This document shows positions 51,398 to 60,128 of a stretch of 64,000 nt of DNA, in pieces. Location: assembly GCA_031363055.1 (NCBI GenBank), contig JANLTP010000053.1:1-64000 (forward strand), read 5' to 3'. A model generated the notes under the pieces. That model made no database searches. It was given only the letters and a program-made list of their open reading frames with translations, and had not been told where the DNA came from. A program made the translations under genes and the position numbers. Every line of letters begins with the position of its first letter. Within the stretch, counting starts at the first letter, position 1. Source of the stretch: JANLTP01 sp031363055. Its GTDB lineage: Bacteria; Pseudomonadota; Gammaproteobacteria; Burkholderiales; Burkholderiaceae_E.

Positions 51398-52452
51398 GTC
51401 CAGCGCAGCCGGTATCGCATCAACATGGCGGCCGTCAGAATCGATAACAGGGACACTGCAACCATGACGTCGGCAAGATAGTTCGGCACGGCGATCACCC
51501 GGCTCATGGAGTCCGAACCGACCAGAACGCCAGCGACGAAAATCGCTGCGGCGACGACCGCCAACGGTGAGAGGCCAGCGAGCATGGCAATCACGATGCC
51601 GGTGTAGCCGTAGCCGGGTGACATATCGAGCGTCAGGTAGCCGGTTCTGCCGGCGACTTCGAAGACACCCGCCAGGCCAGCTAAACCGCCGGAGAAGAGC
51701 GCCGTCTTCAGCACTACCTTCGATACTGGCATACCCTGAAACTGCGCCGCCTGGGGGTTCGAACCGACCATGCGCATCTCGAACCCGAAGGCCGTGTAAC
51801 GATCGATCAGCGCCAAAATAATCGCCAATAGAATTGCCCAGACAAAGCCGGTGTGCAAACGGGTTCGCTCGATCAGGCGACCCAATTCGAGTTCGGGGCG
51901 CAAGGACACCGATTGCGGCCAACCCATCGCCGTGCTGTCTTTCATAACGCCATCGAGCATGGCCGAAACAAACAGCAGCACGACAAAATTCAGTAACAAG
52001 GTGGTCACGACTTCATCGACCGAAAAACTCATCTTCAGCCAGGCGCAAAACCACAACAGCGCGGCGCCCGCCAGCGCGCCGGCTGCCACCATCAACATCC
52101 AGATCAACGGGTCGGGCAATCCCAGCTCGGTGGCATCGAGCAGGCTCATGGTGGCGATGCTGGCCAATGCGCCCAGATACAGTTGACCCTCGACGCCAAT
52201 GTTGTAGAGCCGTGCGCGAAACGCCACTGCAGCCGCCAGGCCGGTCAGAATGAGGGGCGTCGCTCGGGTCAAGGTCTCGGTCAGCGCAAAGGTCGAGCCG
52301 AATGCGCCGAGCCAGATCAGTGAGTAGGTCTCGCTGATCGGCGCACCAGCCCAAGCCACCAGCGATGCACACACTGCCAGGGTAAACAGGATCGCCAGCA
52401 ACGGCGCCAGCAGCCAACCGAGCGGCGATGCGGCACGCTTTTCCAGTCGCAT
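51394..52452 (-). CDS. BMP-type ABC transporter permease, first subunit
   Basis: A 352-residue permease with about nine membrane spans (YufP/NupP-like), including the conserved RARLYNIGVEGQLYLGAL stretch near residues 79-96 and FSGGLAGLAGVFEVAGRTGYL near 250. It forms a heterodimer with the downstream permease. The start at 52452 lies 2 bases after the stop of the ATPase gene, so the four transporter genes form one operon. Confidence 0.93.
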   Translation of the reverse strand: MRLEKRAASPLGWLLAPLLAILFTLAVCASLVAWAGAPISETYSLIWLGAFGSTFALTETLTRATPLILTGLAAAVAFRARLYNIGVEGQLYLGALASIATMSLLDATELGLPDPLIWMLMVAAGALAGAALLWFCAWLKMSFSVDEVVTTLLLNFVVLLFVSAMLDGVMKDSTAMGWPQSVSLRPELELGRLIERTRLHTGFVWAILLAIILALIDRYTAFGFEMRMVGSNPQAAQFQGMPVSKVVLKTALFSGGLAGLAGVFEVAGRTGYLTLDMSPGYGYTGIVIAMLAGLSPLAVVAAAIFVAGVLVGSDSMSRVIAVPNYLADVMVAVSLLSILTAAMLMRYRLRWT

Positions 52453-52454
52453 AT

Positions 52455-54071
52455 TTATGCCAGCGCCTGGCCGGCCATGGCCCTACCCATCTGACTCAAG
52501 GACCAGGACGCCTTAGGTCGCGCCGTGATCATCTTGCCACGATACAGGACCGCGATTCGATCGGCGAGCGTAAAAATCTCATCGAGATCCTCCGAGATTA
52601 AAACAATGGCGGCGCCGCGCGCCCGAGCGTCCCGCAACTGTTGGTGTACATACTGGACCGCGCCGACATCCAGTCCCCAGGTTGGTTGATTGGCAATCAC
52701 GAGGTTCGGCGAGTCGGCCAATTCACGCCCGAGAATAAACTTCTGGATGTTGCCCCCTGACAGGTTCCTGGTTGCCCGGCCGAGCCCGCCATGGCGGACA
52801 TCGTAGTCGGCAGCGATGCTGGCAGCACGGCGATTCATCGCCATTCGATCAAGTACATGAATCCATCGCGACAGCGCCGGCCAGCGGCAGTATCGCCGGT
52901 GCCGATATTCATTGAGGATCGCGTTTTCTTCCAGGCTGGCATCGCCAACGACGCCGAGCGCTACACGATCTTCGGGAATCCGGGCCACACCGGCTTCGAT
53001 CCAGGCCGCAGGTGTTGCTTGCAACGGCCGACCAAACACCTCGATGGTGCCACGACTGGCAGCAAGACTGCCGGACAGCAACTCCGCCAACGGCTGCTGG
53101 CCATTACCGGCAACGCCTGCAATCGCAAAAATCTCACCACGTCGAACATCGAAATCGATCTTGCTGAGGACGGCTCGTTTTGATGGGCTCGAAGCAATCG
53201 GGTTCAGACCGACTTGATAAACACGCAGTGCCGACTTGCTGCCGGTGTCACTGGCCCGTTCGCTGCCGAGTGCCACTGGTCGGTCCGGCGCGGACACCTC
53301 GCCGGGCGCCGAGACCTCGCGGATTGCCGACGATTCGTCGAGTGACGACGGCCGGTCAAGCAATCGGCCGATCATCGCCTGCGTCAAGGTGTCAACGCTG
53401 GCCTCTTGGGTCGCCATTTCAGCAACCACCCGACCAGCGCGCAGCACCATGACCCGCTGACTGACTGCCAACACCTCCGGCAGTTTATGAGAAATAAAAA
53501 TAATCGCCAGACCTTTGGCGACCAGTCGTTTGAGGGTCGCAAACAGTTGCTCGACCTCACCCGGCGTCAATACCGCCGTCGGCTCGTCGAGAATTAGATA
53601 ACGGGCGCCGCGCAACAAGGCTTTCAGAATCTCGATGCGCTGCCGTTCGCCCACCGAAAGATCACGCACCAAGGCGTCGGCATCGACCGCCAAGCCGTAA
53701 TCCTCAGACGCCGCCCGCAGTCGGGATCGAAACGCGTCACGATCCGAACGCCAAGCGGTCATCGCTTCCTGACCTATCATGACGTTATCGAGCACCGACA
53801 GGTTATCGGCCAAATTGAAATGCTGATGCACCATGCCGACACCGGCAGCCAGTGCCGCCCGGGTGTCCCCGGGCGGCAAAATGGTACCGTCGATCTCAAT
53901 CGTGCCGGCGTCAGCAACATAGTGGCCGAACAGAATGGATACCAGCGTCGATTTGCCAGCGCCGTTTTCGCCTAACAGCGCCAGCACTTCGCCGGGTGCC
54001 AGTTGCAGCGAAATCTGATCATTGGCCAGCAAGCCGCCGAAGCGCTTGCTGATCTGTACTAGCCGAAGCAC
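52455..54071 (-). CDS. BMP-type ABC transporter ATP-binding protein (double ABC domain)
   Basis: A 538-residue protein with two ABC domains in tandem, as in YufO/NupO and RbsA. Domain 1 has Walker A GENGAGKST near residues 34-42, signature LSVGERQRIEI near 139 and Walker B LILDEPTAVL near 161. Domain 2 has the degenerate P-loop AGVAGNGQQPL near 318 and the signature LSGGNIQKFILGREL near 438, with LVIANQPTWGLD as a degenerate Walker B. It energises import of the substrate delivered by the BMP receptor. Confidence 0.96.
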   Translation of the reverse strand: MLRLVQISKRFGGLLANDQISLQLAPGEVLALLGENGAGKSTLVSILFGHYVADAGTIEIDGTILPPGDTRAALAAGVGMVHQHFNLADNLSVLDNVMIGQEAMTAWRSDRDAFRSRLRAASEDYGLAVDADALVRDLSVGERQRIEILKALLRGARYLILDEPTAVLTPGEVEQLFATLKRLVAKGLAIIFISHKLPEVLAVSQRVMVLRAGRVVAEMATQEASVDTLTQAMIGRLLDRPSSLDESSAIREVSAPGEVSAPDRPVALGSERASDTGSKSALRVYQVGLNPIASSPSKRAVLSKIDFDVRRGEIFAIAGVAGNGQQPLAELLSGSLAASRGTIEVFGRPLQATPAAWIEAGVARIPEDRVALGVVGDASLEENAILNEYRHRRYCRWPALSRWIHVLDRMAMNRRAASIAADYDVRHGGLGRATRNLSGGNIQKFILGRELADSPNLVIANQPTWGLDVGAVQYVHQQLRDARARGAAIVLISEDLDEIFTLADRIAVLYRGKMITARPKASWSLSQMGRAMAGQALA

Positions 54072-54141
54072 GTCAGCGAGTCAAAGCGAGTGCGAAGTCG
54101 TCGCTGGCACGCCGATCATCGTTTGCCCGTCAACGGGGTGC

Positions 54142-55146
54142 TTACCTGGCACTGGGCTTGGGCTGGTTATCGTCAACCTTGACCTGGAATTTGCCCTCCA
54201 GAATGGCTTTTTCCTTGGCCCGGACCCGCTCGATGATCTCCTTCGGGATTTTGGCTTCAAAGGTGCCCAGGGGTGCCAACTCCGACCCCTTGTGTTTCAT
54301 CATCGAATATTGGCCATAGTCTTCCGCCTTGAATTTTCCGCCCTTGACCGCCGTCAATGCGCGATCAACTGTTGGCTCCATGTTCCAGAGCGCCGACGCA
54401 ATGACCGTATCCGGATATTTGTCCTGCGTATTGATGACATTGCCAACGGCCAGTTTGCCGCGCTCCTTGGCAGCATCGGAGACACCGAATCGCTCGGCGT
54501 ACATGATGTCCGCGCCTTTATCGAGCATCGCAAAAGCCGCTTCCTTTGCCTTGGGCGGATCGAACCAGGAGTTGATGAAGGTCACCATGAATTCAACTTT
54601 GGGGTTGGTTTCGCGAGCACCGGCCATGAACGCGTTCATGAGCCGATTGACTTCCGGAATCGGGTAGCCGCCAACCATGCCAATTTTGTTGGTCTTGCTG
54701 GCCGAACCGGCGATCATTCCGGACAAGTAGGCCGGTTCCTGAATGAAGTTATCGAAGACCGAAAAGTTCGGTGCCTGGGCCTTGCCCGAGGAGCCCATCA
54801 GGAACGCAATCTTCGGGTAATCCTTGGCGACTTTTCGGGCCGCCGCCTCAACCGCAAACGATTCACCGATGATGAAGGCGTTACCCTGTTCAGCGTACTG
54901 GCGCATGACGCGCTCATAGTCGGTGTTGGCGACGTTCTCCGAGAACTTATATTCGATCTCGCCACGCTGCACGGCGGCGTTCAGCGCCTTGTGAATTCGG
55001 CTGACCCACTGCTGCTCAACCGGTACGGTGTAGATCGCGGCGACCTTCATTTTGGTCTGCGCCACGGCAACCGCGGGCATAAAGGATGTGGCCAAAGCGC
55101 TGGCGGCAAATGCAAGAACTACACGGCGAATCGGCTTGACGGTCAT
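54142..55146 (-). CDS. BMP family ABC transporter substrate-binding protein (basic membrane protein)
   Basis: A 334-residue periplasmic binding protein of the BMP/PnrA-like family, which binds nucleosides. A signal peptide (about 6-30, ending VAVAQTKMK) is present. Typical segments are KVAAIYTVPVEQQWVSRIHKAL, GMIAGSASKTNKIGMVGGYPIPEVNRLMNAF and GADIMYAERFG. I chose ATG 55146 with a GGAGGT ribosome site 7 bases upstream, rather than the longer frame to 55179. It heads the operon; 71 bases separate it from the ATPase gene. Confidence 0.94.
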   Translation of the reverse strand: MTVKPIRRVVLAFAASALATSFMPAVAVAQTKMKVAAIYTVPVEQQWVSRIHKALNAAVQRGEIEYKFSENVANTDYERVMRQYAEQGNAFIIGESFAVEAAARKVAKDYPKIAFLMGSSGKAQAPNFSVFDNFIQEPAYLSGMIAGSASKTNKIGMVGGYPIPEVNRLMNAFMAGARETNPKVEFMVTFINSWFDPPKAKEAAFAMLDKGADIMYAERFGVSDAAKERGKLAVGNVINTQDKYPDTVIASALWNMEPTVDRALTAVKGGKFKAEDYGQYSMMKHKGSELAPLGTFEAKIPKEIIERVRAKEKAILEGKFQVKVDDNQPKPSAR

Positions 55147-55203
55147 CAAAGGTACCTCCACGGAGAATGATAAGAACAAGGTAAAGCTGAATAATATAGC
55201 GTT

Positions 55204-55221
55204 TCAAATATCCGGATTTGA
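55204..55221. promoter_or_regulatory. Inverted repeat upstream of the BMP operon
   Basis: TCAAAT (55204-55209) and ATTTGA (55216-55221) pair perfectly around a 6-base centre, about 60 bases upstream of the BMP-gene ATG. A TATATT sequence on the minus strand lies between it and the gene. Candidate operator only. Confidence 0.35.
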
Positions 55222-55230
55222 GAATGGAAT

Positions 55231-55286
55231 TTAATCCATCAGCCATTTAATGTATCACTACCGTTTTAATCGATCACCACCGTTGC
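55231..55286 (-). repeat. Three tandem copies of the PPK2 gene end, all closing with TAA
   Basis: On the minus strand the coding end (55286-55266, TAA) is followed by a 19-base copy (55265-55247, TAA) and a 16-base copy (55246-55231, TAA). The second unit differs from the coding unit at about four positions. Stops at +19 and +35 close both other frames. Confidence 0.85.
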
Positions 55287-56072
55287 CGGGTCGAAGTCGG
55301 GTTTCGGATACTTCGGATTCATGTCCTGAAGTGTTGTTACCAAAAGACTCATGGCTGCGTAGTCACGATACCACTTGTTGTTGGCCGGAATCACGTACCA
55401 GGGTGCATGTTTGCGGTCGGTCTCGAGAATGGCCTCCTTGAACGCCTTCATGTACTCATTCCAGTGCTTGCGTTGCTCGAGATCATGCACATCGAACTTC
55501 CAGTTCTTGTTCGGTTCATCGAGTCTGGATTGCAAACGTCGTGCCTGCTCCGCCAGATCGATATGCAAAAAAATCTTCAGGATGCGGGTTCCTTCGTCCG
55601 CCAACAAGCGTTCGAAGTCGCGAATGTGCTCAAAGCGCTTCTTCCAACGCGACTTCGGCGCCAGCGAGTTGACCCTGACGACCAGCACGTCTTCATAGTG
55701 CGACCGGTTGAAGATCGTGATCTCGCCGTTGGCGGGAACATGCGGGTGGACGCGCCAAAGATAGTCATGCGCCAACTCTTGCGCGGTCGGCCGCTCAAAG
55801 CGCGCAACTTTGACGCCCATTGGGTTCACTCCAGAAAATACCTTGCGAATCAGTCCATCCTTGCCACCGGTATCCATGGCTTGCAAGACCACCAGCAAAC
55901 GCTGTTTCGATTCGGCATACAAGCGGGTTTGCAGGTCGATCAATTGCACACGCAAAGCCTCGGTGAGCTCACGGGCGCGTGCTTCGTCACCTTTGAATCC
56001 CGGCGTCGAGTCACCTGAAACCTCGAGAAGATTATCTTTTGATCGCAGGCGCAATCCCATTTTCGAAGCCAT
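55266..56072 (-). CDS. Polyphosphate kinase 2 family protein
   Basis: A 268-residue PPK2 that transfers phosphate between polyphosphate and nucleotides. The P-loop-type MDTGGKDGLIRKVFSGVNP near residues 72-90, the FERPT motif and IFNRSHYEDVLVVRV are family hallmarks, and DRKHAPWYVIPANNKWYRDYA lies near the C-terminus. ATG 56072 has an AAAGGAA ribosome site; the 58 additional codons of the longer frame run through the divergent gene's start region. The class (AMP, ADP or both as acceptor) cannot be told without alignment. Confidence 0.94.
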   Translation of the reverse strand: MASKMGLRLRSKDNLLEVSGDSTPGFKGDEARARELTEALRVQLIDLQTRLYAESKQRLLVVLQAMDTGGKDGLIRKVFSGVNPMGVKVARFERPTAQELAHDYLWRVHPHVPANGEITIFNRSHYEDVLVVRVNSLAPKSRWKKRFEHIRDFERLLADEGTRILKIFLHIDLAEQARRLQSRLDEPNKNWKFDVHDLEQRKHWNEYMKAFKEAILETDRKHAPWYVIPANNKWYRDYAAMSLLVTTLQDMNPKYPKPDFDPATVVID

Positions 56073-56109
56073 TCTGATATTCCTTTGAAAAACGCTATAT
56101 TCCGGTGTC

Positions 56110-57561
56110 ATGCAAAAGCTACCCCCCGAAAACGGTCGAATATTTTTCGAGACCGATATTTTCACCTCGAAGCGCAGCGGCACCCTTCGCCAGGCAGCCG
56201 GTGAATTCATCGAAGAACCGGCTCGCTCAAGTCCGGTATTGTGCACCTGCGATGTACTGGTGGTCGGCGGTGGCCCGGCCGGTACGACTGCGGCAATCGC
56301 TGCCGCCCGAATGGGCGCCGATGTAACGCTGGTCGAGCGTTATAACCATTTGGGCGGGTTGGCCACGGGTGGGCTGGTGATCTGGATCGATCGCATGACC
56401 GACTGGCAGGGAAAGAGCGTCATACGAGGACTTGCCGAAGAACTGATCAGCCGCCTGCCCGCCTCGGAAATCGCTGGACCACCGCCGTCCGAATGGGGCA
56501 GTCGCGACCATCAACGCGCGGCTTTCTGGCAACAGCGTACCTCCGCCTTTCACGGCATCGTGACGCACTCGCCAACGTTGAACCCGGAATGGTTGAAATG
56601 GATTTCCCAGCAAATGCTGCGCGAAGCCGGCGTCAAACTGCTGTTGCACACTTCAGCGGTAGCGCCATTGATGCACAATCACGCCATGACCGGCTCGCTC
56701 TTCGAGAGCAAGGAAGGTCGATTCGCCATCAAGTCCAAAGTAGTGATCGACGCTACCGGTGATGGCGACCTGTTCGCGCGTGCCGGCGCCGAATTTCAAA
56801 ACAACATCGCGACCGACGATATTCATCACTGCGCCAACACCGCCTGGTTGTTCGGCGGCGTCGACATGAATCGCTGGATCGAATTCCGTTTGCACAAGCC
56901 GCGTGAGTTTGCTGCCTTCATGCAGGGCGGTCGCGATCATTGCGAATTATTCGAGCGACCTTTCGTGTCCTGGCGAAACGACATCGCGCTATTCATGGGT
57001 CCCCGCCAATCCGGGCTGTCGGCCCTCGACGTCGAAGATCAGACCTTCATCGAACAACGCTCGCGCGACCTGATGATCGTGCACCTGAGCTACTACCGCG
57101 CTCATGCGCCGGGGTTTGCCGACGCCTATCTGCTGCAATCGGCGCCGCAAATGGGCGTGCGTCATACCCGCCGAATACTCGGCACTGCACCGGTGCTGCG
57201 CGAGCACTGGGAACGAGGTCAACCGTTCAGCGATGAAATCGGCGTATCGCCCTCCCTGTCACCCAAATTCCCGAATATCTCGGTGCCCTACGGCGCGATC
57301 CTGCCCAGGCAGATCGACGGCTTGCTGACGCCCGGCAGGCATTTGGCCTGCGATCCGAATTCGCATTCGTTCATGCGCGAAATACCGCAATGCTGGCTGA
57401 CTGGACAGGCGGCCGGTGTGGCAGCCGCCATCGCCGCCAACGAGGGGATAACCCCACGACTGGTGCCGATCGCCAGCTTGCAGGTGGCCTTGCTCGCCCA
57501 AGGCGTGTTTCTGCGAACCGAACCCGCCAACGTGAACGCCACCGACAAGTCCGCTGATTGA
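56110..57561 (+). CDS. FAD-dependent oxidoreductase (FAD_oxidored family)
   Basis: A 483-residue FAD enzyme. The dinucleotide motif VVGGGPAGTTAAIAAARMGADVTLVER lies near residues 50-76, followed by the family's GGLATGGLV. The end carries HLACDPNSHSFMREIPQCWLTGQAAG, the usual FAD-contact region. Such proteins oxidise diverse small molecules; the substrate is unknown. It is divergent from PPK2 across 37 bases and is followed by a flavodoxin-like gene that may supply electrons. Its 3' end is tandemly copied into that gene's start. Confidence 0.87.
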   Translation: MQKLPPENGRIFFETDIFTSKRSGTLRQAAGEFIEEPARSSPVLCTCDVLVVGGGPAGTTAAIAAARMGADVTLVERYNHLGGLATGGLVIWIDRMTDWQGKSVIRGLAEELISRLPASEIAGPPPSEWGSRDHQRAAFWQQRTSAFHGIVTHSPTLNPEWLKWISQQMLREAGVKLLLHTSAVAPLMHNHAMTGSLFESKEGRFAIKSKVVIDATGDGDLFARAGAEFQNNIATDDIHHCANTAWLFGGVDMNRWIEFRLHKPREFAAFMQGGRDHCELFERPFVSWRNDIALFMGPRQSGLSALDVEDQTFIEQRSRDLMIVHLSYYRAHAPGFADAYLLQSAPQMGVRHTRRILGTAPVLREHWERGQPFSDEIGVSPSLSPKFPNISVPYGAILPRQIDGLLTPGRHLACDPNSHSFMREIPQCWLTGQAAGVAAAIAANEGITPRLVPIASLQVALLAQGVFLRTEPANVNATDKSAD

Positions 57562-57601
57562 ATCTAAAGTCCGCAAATTGAATCGAAAGCCTGTGAATTG
57601 A
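57542..57601 (+). repeat. Three 20-nt copies of the FAD-oxidoreductase gene end, each closing with TGA
   Basis: The coding end (57542-57561, TGA) is followed by 57562-57581 and 57582-57601, both 20 bases, both ending TGA. The downstream units match each other at about 14 of 20 positions. Stops lie at +20 and +40, closing both other frames. The last TGA overlaps the TTG start of the flavodoxin gene (TTGA). Confidence 0.85.
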
Positions 57602-58104
57602 ATATTGAAGTTCTGGTGGCCAGCATGACCGGCACGGCGCACATCGTGGCACAAGAAATTGAACTGGCGTTTGGTGATGAATCAACCTTGATCACGCTAC
57701 GATCCATGGATAAGCTGGGACCCGAAATCTTCGTCGCCGACCGCTTGTATCTGTTGTGTACTTCGACCTATGGGCAAGGTGACATACCGGACAGCGCCTA
57801 TGACCTGTTTGAAGCGCTACAGCTCCAGCGTCCGGACCTCAGGCATGTTCGATACGGCGTGCTCGGCCTGGGTGACCGCACCTTTCAGGACACCTTTAAC
57901 TTCGGCGGCAAGAAGCTCGACCATTTGATGCACTCGCTGGGCGCCATCCGGATCGGCGAGCGCGCTCAGCTCGACGCCTCATCGGGCGAATTGCCCGAGG
58001 ATGTTGCGATTGCCTGGATGCGCGAGTGGCTTGCCATCGCCAGAACACGTTTGGTCAACGGCGACGTCTCCACGCTTGGCCCTAGCCGCGAACAGTCGAG
58101 CTGA
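57598..58104 (+). CDS. Flavodoxin-domain protein (MioC-like)
   Basis: A 168-residue FMN-binding flavodoxin domain. The phosphate loop SMTGTAHIVA near residues 8-17, the STYGQGDIPD loop near 58-67 and VLGLGDRTFQDTF near 88-100 match flavodoxins and MioC. It is single-domain, so it carries electrons and needs a separate reductase. Start TTG 57598 lies inside the tandem repeat of the upstream gene end; no ATG lies before the FMN loop. Likely partner: the preceding FAD oxidoreductase. Confidence 0.88.
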   Translation: MNIEVLVASMTGTAHIVAQEIELAFGDESTLITLRSMDKLGPEIFVADRLYLLCTSTYGQGDIPDSAYDLFEALQLQRPDLRHVRYGVLGLGDRTFQDTFNFGGKKLDHLMHSLGAIRIGERAQLDASSGELPEDVAIAWMREWLAIARTRLVNGDVSTLGPSREQSS

Positions 58105-59301
58105 TCAACCGTCGTGTTGCGGTGTCGCTGAAATTTTGTGGATACTCAGGTCGGCGCCGTTGAATTCTTCCTCGTCGGTCAGGCGCAGCGGCGAAACCAT
58201 TTTGATGACAGCATAAAGAATTGTCGCGCCCGCAACCGCAATTGCAATGCCCAGCAAGGTTCCGATGAATTGAGCGCCCAGGCTGACCCCGCCCAAGCCG
58301 CCGAACGACTTGCTGCCAAAGATGCCACAAGCAATTCCACCCCATGCACCGCATAAGCCATGTAACGGCCAGACACCCAGCACATCATCGATCTTCAACC
58401 GATTCTGGGTGATCTTGAACATCTGCACGAAGAGCACGCCGGCAATCGCACCGACGGCCAGCGCACCGAGGGGATGCATGACGTCCGAACCCGCGCAAAC
58501 CGCCACTAAACCGGCCAGTGGACCATTGTGAACGAAGCCTGGATCATTGCGGCCGAGCAGTGTGGCTGCCAAAGTACCGCCGACCATCGCCATCAGCGAG
58601 TTGACCGCCACCAGCCCGCTGATCTTGCCGATCTCTTGAGCGCTCATGACGTTAAAGCCAAACCAGCCGACGGTCAAAATCCAGGCACCGAGGGCCAGAA
58701 ACGGAATACTTGACGGTGGATGTGCTGCCAGCCGGCCGTCCTTGCCGTAACGTCCGCGACGCGCGCCCAGAAACAACACCGCGACCAGACCAATCCAGCC
58801 ACCGACCGCGTGCACCACCACCGAGCCGGCAAAATCATGGAAATTCTCGCCAAAACCGGCTTTCAGCCAATCTTGTACGCCGAACCGGCTATTCCAGGCG
58901 ATCCCTTCAAAAAGCGGATAGATCAGGCCGACCATCACCGCAGTTGCAAGCATTTGCGGACCAAAGCGCGCACGCTCGGCGATGCCGCCCGACACGATCG
59001 CGGGTATGGCCGCCGCGAAGGTCAACAAAAAGAAAAACTTGACTAATTCGTAACCATTGCGCGCGCTCAACGCTTCAGCACCCGTGAAGAAGTCCACCCC
59101 GTAGGCGATCGAATAACCAACGAAAAAATAGGCGATGGTCGATACCGAGAAATCGACCAATATCTTGACCAGCGCATTGACCTGGTTTTTATATCGAACG
59201 GTGCCCAACTCCAGGAATGCAAATCCGGAATGCATGGCTAGAACCATGATCGCGCCGAGCAGAACAAAGACGACGTCGGCGCCGTTTTTAAGTAATTCCA
59301 T
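58105..59301 (-). CDS. amtB: Ammonium transporter (Amt/MEP/Rh family)
   Basis: A 398-residue channel with about 11 membrane spans that conducts ammonium. The family signature DFAGSVVVHAVGG near residues 147-159 holds the first pore histidine, and PLHGLCGAWGG near 305-315 the second. ATG 59301 is used; the extra ten residues of the longer frame are not family-like. The C-terminal tail (LRLTDEEEFNGADLS) is short and resembles the regulatory tail that contacts PII, yet no glnK is adjacent. A possible sigma54 site lies upstream. Confidence 0.94.
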   Translation of the reverse strand: MELLKNGADVVFVLLGAIMVLAMHSGFAFLELGTVRYKNQVNALVKILVDFSVSTIAYFFVGYSIAYGVDFFTGAEALSARNGYELVKFFFLLTFAAAIPAIVSGGIAERARFGPQMLATAVMVGLIYPLFEGIAWNSRFGVQDWLKAGFGENFHDFAGSVVVHAVGGWIGLVAVLFLGARRGRYGKDGRLAAHPPSSIPFLALGAWILTVGWFGFNVMSAQEIGKISGLVAVNSLMAMVGGTLAATLLGRNDPGFVHNGPLAGLVAVCAGSDVMHPLGALAVGAIAGVLFVQMFKITQNRLKIDDVLGVWPLHGLCGAWGGIACGIFGSKSFGGLGGVSLGAQFIGTLLGIAIAVAGATILYAVIKMVSPLRLTDEEEFNGADLSIHKISATPQHDG

Positions 59302-59326
59302 AACCCCCCCAGGTTTGCACCAAACA

Positions 59327-59344
59327 GGCACAAAAATTGCCCAC
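59327..59344 (-). promoter_or_regulatory. Possible sigma54 (-24/-12) promoter of the ammonium transporter
   Basis: On the minus strand GG and GC are exactly 10 bases apart in GTGGGCAATTTTTGTGCC, with the -12 element about 25 bases upstream of the ATG. The flanks match the TGGCAC/TTGCA consensus only in part. A TGCACCA half-site like those bound by NtrC lies at 59316-59322. Nitrogen control of Amt makes this plausible. Confidence 0.35.
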
Positions 59345-59381
59345 TTTTGGGGATATTACTGGGAAACCAGGCGATCGAACC

Positions 59382-60014
59382 TCAGAAACGTTGCATCAGC
59401 GACTTGACCTCACCATCGGCCAGATATTCCTCGTCGGCGGTCTGGCGGCCATCCAGAGCAAAACGCTTGCGGCGCAGCACCCTGCCCCGGTCGTACCAGA
59501 CCTCACTGGCCAGCGGTCCTTCTTCATGGAAGATTTGCACCAGACCCTGGGCGCCCTCGCCCTGGATATAGGTGCCGCGCAAGCGCAACAAACCGCTGGC
59601 CCAGAACTCTTCACGATCCCAGGCTGGTCCGCCGTCGAACATCACCTGGCGGGCGCGCGTCTTGGCCGCACCATTGGCGTAAAAACTGGTGTCGAGCCGT
59701 TGCCCGAGTTCGTTCCATTCGGATTGTCGCGCCAGGCGTCCAGCAACAAACTCAAGCTCTCGAACCCGCGCCGCGGTCGAGGTGCGCGTGCAGCGCATAA
59801 CACCTGACTGTCCCGCCAACGCAATCGCTGCGGGGGTCTCAACCAGCTTCTCGTTGACAAAACACTGTTCTTCGTCGGCCGCCTGTGCCCGCAAAAGCGT
59901 TATCAACGGACCGTAAACCAGACTGCCGATCAGAACGCTTGCGAGACCGAATTGCAGACCGTATTTCAGACCGCGCACCAGAACGACAGATCGAGCATGA
60001 CTTGAGCGATTCAT
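59382..60014 (-). CDS. Membrane-anchored protein with YwqK/MORN-like repeats, function unknown
   Basis: A 210-residue protein with one N-terminal span (about 17-40) and a mostly extracytoplasmic part. The C-terminal half has repeating W/Y-x-x-G-x-L/V-containing units (FWASGLLRLRGTYIQ, IFHEEGPLASEVWYDRGRVLRRK, FALDGRQTADEEYLADGEV), as in YwqK/MORN-type repeat proteins. I prefer ATG 60014 to the frame start at 60098. It is divergent from the dioxygenase gene. No function can be assigned. Confidence 0.7.
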   Translation of the reverse strand: MNRSSHARSVVLVRGLKYGLQFGLASVLIGSLVYGPLITLLRAQAADEEQCFVNEKLVETPAAIALAGQSGVMRCTRTSTAARVRELEFVAGRLARQSEWNELGQRLDTSFYANGAAKTRARQVMFDGGPAWDREEFWASGLLRLRGTYIQGEGAQGLVQIFHEEGPLASEVWYDRGRVLRRKRFALDGRQTADEEYLADGEVKSLMQRF

Positions 60015-60128
60015 TCGATATTGCTGAGCGTTTTGCGCTGCTAAACTGGGACGAAATTCATCGTCAACTATAACCGAATCGAATGCAGCGGCTGCCACTC
60101 AAGGCCCCTCGTCAGTACCCCTCGTCAA

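Noticed and set aside
51398..51922. N-terminal extension of the second BMP permease up to 51922
   Set aside because: The extra 175 codons lie inside the first permease gene in another frame and are not membrane-like; ATG 51397 gives the family length.
54022..55170. 382-codon plus-strand frame opposite the BMP receptor
   Set aside because: Antisense shadow without motifs; the minus-strand gene has a signal peptide and family motifs.
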